Below, in pieces: positions 61,576 to 64,000 of a stretch of 64,000 bases of DNA. Both the position numbers and the translations under genes were made by a program. A model generated the notes under the pieces. It did not search any database and had not been told where the DNA came from. It worked only from the letters and a program-made list of their open reading frames with translations. Numbering within the stretch: position 1 is the stretch's first letter; each line of letters starts with the position of its first letter. Origin of the DNA: an uncultured Pluralibacter sp. (lineage in GTDB: Bacteria; Pseudomonadota; Gammaproteobacteria; Enterobacterales; Enterobacteriaceae); the NCBI RefSeq assembly GCF_913775985.1, contig NZ_CAJYMB010000124.1, forward strand, positions 59,443 through 123,442, read 5' to 3'.

Positions 61576-62649
61576 TCACTTGTAACGCAGGGAATTTACC
61601 AGCCGGTCCCATATTTCAATCATCTTCGCCTCGCTATACCTTGTTTTTTTATAGTAATTGTTCATCCCCATATTTAGCCAAGGCTGAGCTGGCGTGGCAT
61701 CAGCCTCATTGGCATAAAGGTCAAACTCATAAAGTGGATAGACACTATTTTCCATCGTTTGTAAACCACCAGATAACCATGCCTGCGCTGGAACTCCGCC
61801 GGGAGAAAATTTATATTTATTAATTGTTTTCTGACCATTTAATTTCAGAATTTTGTCGATTTCAGCGGTGCGACTAAAAAGCGTATCATCTGAGCCTTTA
61901 TATTTATTATTTGTATAAACCCCGAATATAAAGTCATCATTTTTAAAACTAAATGTTATGCGCTCATTATGTACAAAACCATCATCCCGGATAAACCCGT
62001 TCGGAATACATACGCCTTTAGCCGACGGAATATCCTCATCTTTTCTGCCACTTAAGCGTGATATCAGAGATTGTAAAGCTGCTAGTTTGGCGGGTTTTGT
62101 ATTTGTTTCTGCTTCTGAAAAACCAGCGCTAAGATATGATTTTTTCTCATCCACATACTTACTTGCCGATAAATCCAGAATCTTAGTAGTAATAATAAAG
62201 GCAATACCATTTGTATAAATATGCGCTTCCAGATGTCTGAATGAGTCTGCAGAGCCAGAATTATTTCGATCAAAAATGACTCCTTTATCATCCTGTAACT
62301 GGATAAGCTGCTTTATGTAAGGCGCATTTTCGGGTTTATTGCCTGGCTTATTTATTTCATTATTAAGCTCCTGTTTCCTTAATTGCACCCGCTGCTTGAA
62401 GGCAGGGGCAAAGAGGCGTTTGCTTTCAATTTTAAAATCATCAATAAATATCATATCGTAAAGCTGGTTGTTAAACGACGCTGGAATATCAATAACATAG
62501 CGCCCTATACATTGCGGCTTAGTCTGCGCAAACAAGGTATTTACCACTGTATTGTCCTTCTGTACTGATGTGGATGATATAGCGGGGGCAATAAGGATTA
62601 GGCTGCCTGCCACAAAAGATAACACTGTAAGCTGTCGAATAGAATTCAT
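61576..62649 (-). CDS. Tli4-family T6SS immunity protein, copy 2
   Basis: The 357-residue precursor has a signal peptide (ending APAISS) and the Tli4-type domain (TKPQCIGRYVIDIPASFNNQ to IEIWDRLVNSLRYK). Its ATG overlaps the stop of the lipase effector gene as ATGA, the usual coupling of effector and immunity. The periplasmic location suits neutralising a phospholipase delivered to the periplasm. Copy 1 follows downstream. Confidence 0.84.
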   Translation of the reverse strand: MNSIRQLTVLSFVAGSLILIAPAISSTSVQKDNTVVNTLFAQTKPQCIGRYVIDIPASFNNQLYDMIFIDDFKIESKRLFAPAFKQRVQLRKQELNNEINKPGNKPENAPYIKQLIQLQDDKGVIFDRNNSGSADSFRHLEAHIYTNGIAFIITTKILDLSASKYVDEKKSYLSAGFSEAETNTKPAKLAALQSLISRLSGRKDEDIPSAKGVCIPNGFIRDDGFVHNERITFSFKNDDFIFGVYTNNKYKGSDDTLFSRTAEIDKILKLNGQKTINKYKFSPGGVPAQAWLSGGLQTMENSVYPLYEFDLYANEADATPAQPWLNMGMNNYYKKTRYSEAKMIEIWDRLVNSLRYK

Positions 62650-63660
62650 GGGGCTGGGATCTCCTGCACCATTTTCACAATCGCCCTGAGGGTAAACTGC
62701 AGGGCAGGTCTGGCGTGAATATTTTCCAGGTTGCTTACGTTGTAGGCCCCCTGATGGTCAACGTGTGTTGCCAGGACGCTTTTGATTTCACCGTTATGGC
62801 GTATTGTACTCAGTGATTCCACCGGTACCGTACCATCGCCAGGCGTTTTTGATGAAGTGAGTACATACATTTGAGAACGGTTGTAAGGCAGGGAGATCTC
62901 ACGATAATTGTTGGGCAGTCGCCTGTCACTCTCATGCATATTTTTCGGGTAGGTAATGGATGTTTTTCGCCATATTAGCGTACCATCAGAATCGAGTTTA
63001 TGACCATAAAAGGCGTATGTATTGGTGTGATATTTATTCTCCAGCTCAGTAATAAAAGATCGTACTTTATCTTTCATAATTTCAAAGTATTCCTTCCAAT
63101 TTAAATTGGAAATGTTTTTATCTTTATCTATAATATTGGGCTCATATAGGCAATACCAGAGCGTTCTATCCAGGTAAATCTCACCAAACGGATCCCTTTT
63201 CTTCGGCAATTTCACATCACTGCCGTCTTCGCCCGCACCTTCTACGATAAGCCAGGGTGCGCCGGAAAGATATTTCGACGAGGGTAACAGCTGAAGCGGC
63301 GCGGGTGCCCTGGCCAGGACCGGCATCAGCTCTTTCGCACTGTTCCCGAGGACGGCTCCGGCCATCCCCTCTTGTCTTGCACCCACTTTCATGCGGCGGT
63401 ACGCTGCCGGTGAGCCAAGATCCGGGATTACCCCGTGGACCATCCCCAGTATTTTATCTTTTGCGCCGAGCACCTGGGACGCGTAGCGCGCTACCAGCCC
63501 TCCCATAGAGTGGGTGACTATAATGACTTTTTCCTGCCCGTCGGCAAAGGACATGCTGTGGCCCCAACATTTTTTTATACAGGCTGATGGTCTCGTTAAT
63601 AAATTTTACCAGCCCTTCTGCCGAGGTTTTGTTATCCTGCAGCCAGTTGGCGAATGGCCG
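62646..63660 (-). pseudogene. Tle-type T6SS lipase effector, 5'-truncated and frameshifted
   Basis: The intact frame from 63554 encodes 302 residues of an alpha/beta hydrolase with nucleophile motif VTHSMGG (Ser16), an acidic residue in PGDGTVPVES and a histidine in ATHVDHQGAYN, so the catalytic triad is all present. The start is artificial: the matching upstream sequence (PFANWLQDNKTSAEGLVKF, INETISLYKK) lies in another frame, separated by a run of seven A (63570-63576), and nothing further upstream matches. Full-length effectors of this type are about twice as long. The first Gly of the usual GxSxG motif is Thr. It is followed by its likely immunity genes. Confidence 0.72.
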
Positions 63661-63743
63661 TAAGAACGGAAATATTGATACACTCCGTACCCCAGTGAGG
63701 CTAAAATAGCAAAAATAATGACCCTGCGTTTTATTTTATCCAT
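63606..63743 (-). CDS. Short membrane-anchor peptide, likely immunity-gene stub
   Basis: A 45-codon frame with a good GGAGG site starts MDKIKRRVIIFAILASLGYG, a basic stretch and one membrane helix, then shifts into sequence that overlaps the lipase remnant in a different frame and stops. It looks like the N-terminus of a Tli-type immunity precursor joined by deletion to the lipase gene. Whether it is made is unknown. Confidence 0.45.
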   Translation of the reverse strand: MDKIKRRVIIFAILASLGYGVYQYFRSYGHSPTGCRITKPRQKGW

Positions 63744-63786
63744 TGTGAACCCTCCCTTTTATTTATCCGTCATCCTTTCCGACCGG

Positions 63787-64000
63787 TTAAAACGCGCCGG
63801 GACGAATACGTACGCTACGGCTGATCGTGTCCCAAAAGGCAATAATCTCTTCCTTGCTGTAAGAGGTAGGCGACATTCGTTGATTATCCAGGGTCAGTAT
63901 AAAACCTGGTTTTTTATAGCTGGCGGTCATTTCATTGATATACATTTCAAATTGATAGCGTGGCTCATTGCTTGATTCCTGCAAGCCCGTGGCCAGAAAT
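63787..64000 (-). CDS. Third Tli4-family immunity gene, C-terminal part, cut by window edge
   Basis: The minus-strand frame is open to the window edge and reads FLATGLQESSNEPRYQFEMY, then KEEIIAFWDTISRSVRIRPGAF, aligning with the last 70 residues of the two complete Tli4-like proteins (GGLQT...YEFDLYANE...IEIWDRLVNSLRYK). It is more distant than those two are from each other. Its 5' part is beyond the window. Confidence 0.75.
   Translation of the reverse strand, partial: FLATGLQESSNEPRYQFEMYINEMTASYKKPGFILTLDNQRMSPTSYSKEEIIAFWDTISRSVRIRPGAF

Noticed and set aside
63566..63580. Programmed -1 ribosomal frameshift at the A7 run in the lipase
   Set aside because: The joining shift needed is +1 (or loss of one A), not -1, and there is no downstream stimulatory structure that I can see.

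Overview
The window is a piece of chromosome from a member of the Enterobacteriaceae, with GC-rich core genes. Most of the first 36 kb is recognisable gene by gene against Escherichia coli: rpmB, radC, coaBC, dut, slmA, pyrE, rph, yicC, yicG, ligB, gmk-rpoZ-spoT-trmH-recG, xanP, yicH and the selenocysteine tRNA gene selC. I cannot name the genus from the sequence alone.

Layout. (1) 1-6.2 kb holds ribosomal protein L28, RadC, coenzyme A synthesis, dUTPase, the nucleoid occlusion factor SlmA, and the rph-pyrE operon with its attenuator. (2) 6.2-12.1 kb sits where E. coli has dinD. It carries a catecholate siderophore receptor (fiu) with ybiX, then a LysR regulator facing a DoxX / glutathionyl-hydroquinone reductase pair across a perfect palindrome. 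(3) 12.2-20.8 kb is yicG, ligB and the gmk-to-recG stringent-response operon, ending in a strong terminator that overlaps the recG stop codon. (4) 20.9-32.3 kb is the glpFKX / fpr / tpiA / cdh / sbp neighbourhood, which in E. coli lies far away. It is in circularly permuted order, so glpX is cut off from glpFK and follows the recG terminator. A DASS anion transporter and an AAA ATPase sit inside it. (5) 32.4-35.9 kb is xanP, yicH and selC.

(6) From selC to about 50.8 kb is an AT-richer accessory region with no integrase left. Its first part looks like a decaying aldehyde/quinone stress island: a yqhD paralogue killed by one TAA codon, a stub that may come from an HxlR regulator, and mdaB and ygiN paralogues. 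Next come a DUF1471 stress protein, a glucose dehydrogenase plus GlcU-type sugar transporter as in Bacillus, a MocR-type regulator and a GNAT acetyltransferase. The region ends with an arginine module: a PotE-like antiporter, the acid-stress arginine decarboxylase AdiA, a second ArgR and a second arginyl-tRNA synthetase. That last combination is the most interesting candidate system here.

(7) 51-64 kb is one end of a type VI secretion cluster read right to left: tssM, tssF, tssG, tssJ and two uncharacterised cluster proteins. Upstream of these lies an AT-rich effector/immunity zone with a short PAAR protein, two full Tli4-like immunity genes, a truncated and frameshifted lipase effector, and a third Tli4-like gene cut by the window edge. 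The remaining T6SS genes are not in the window and presumably lie to the right.

No transposase, integrase, CRISPR array or rRNA gene was seen. All family assignments come from remembered protein families and visible motifs; no database search was run.
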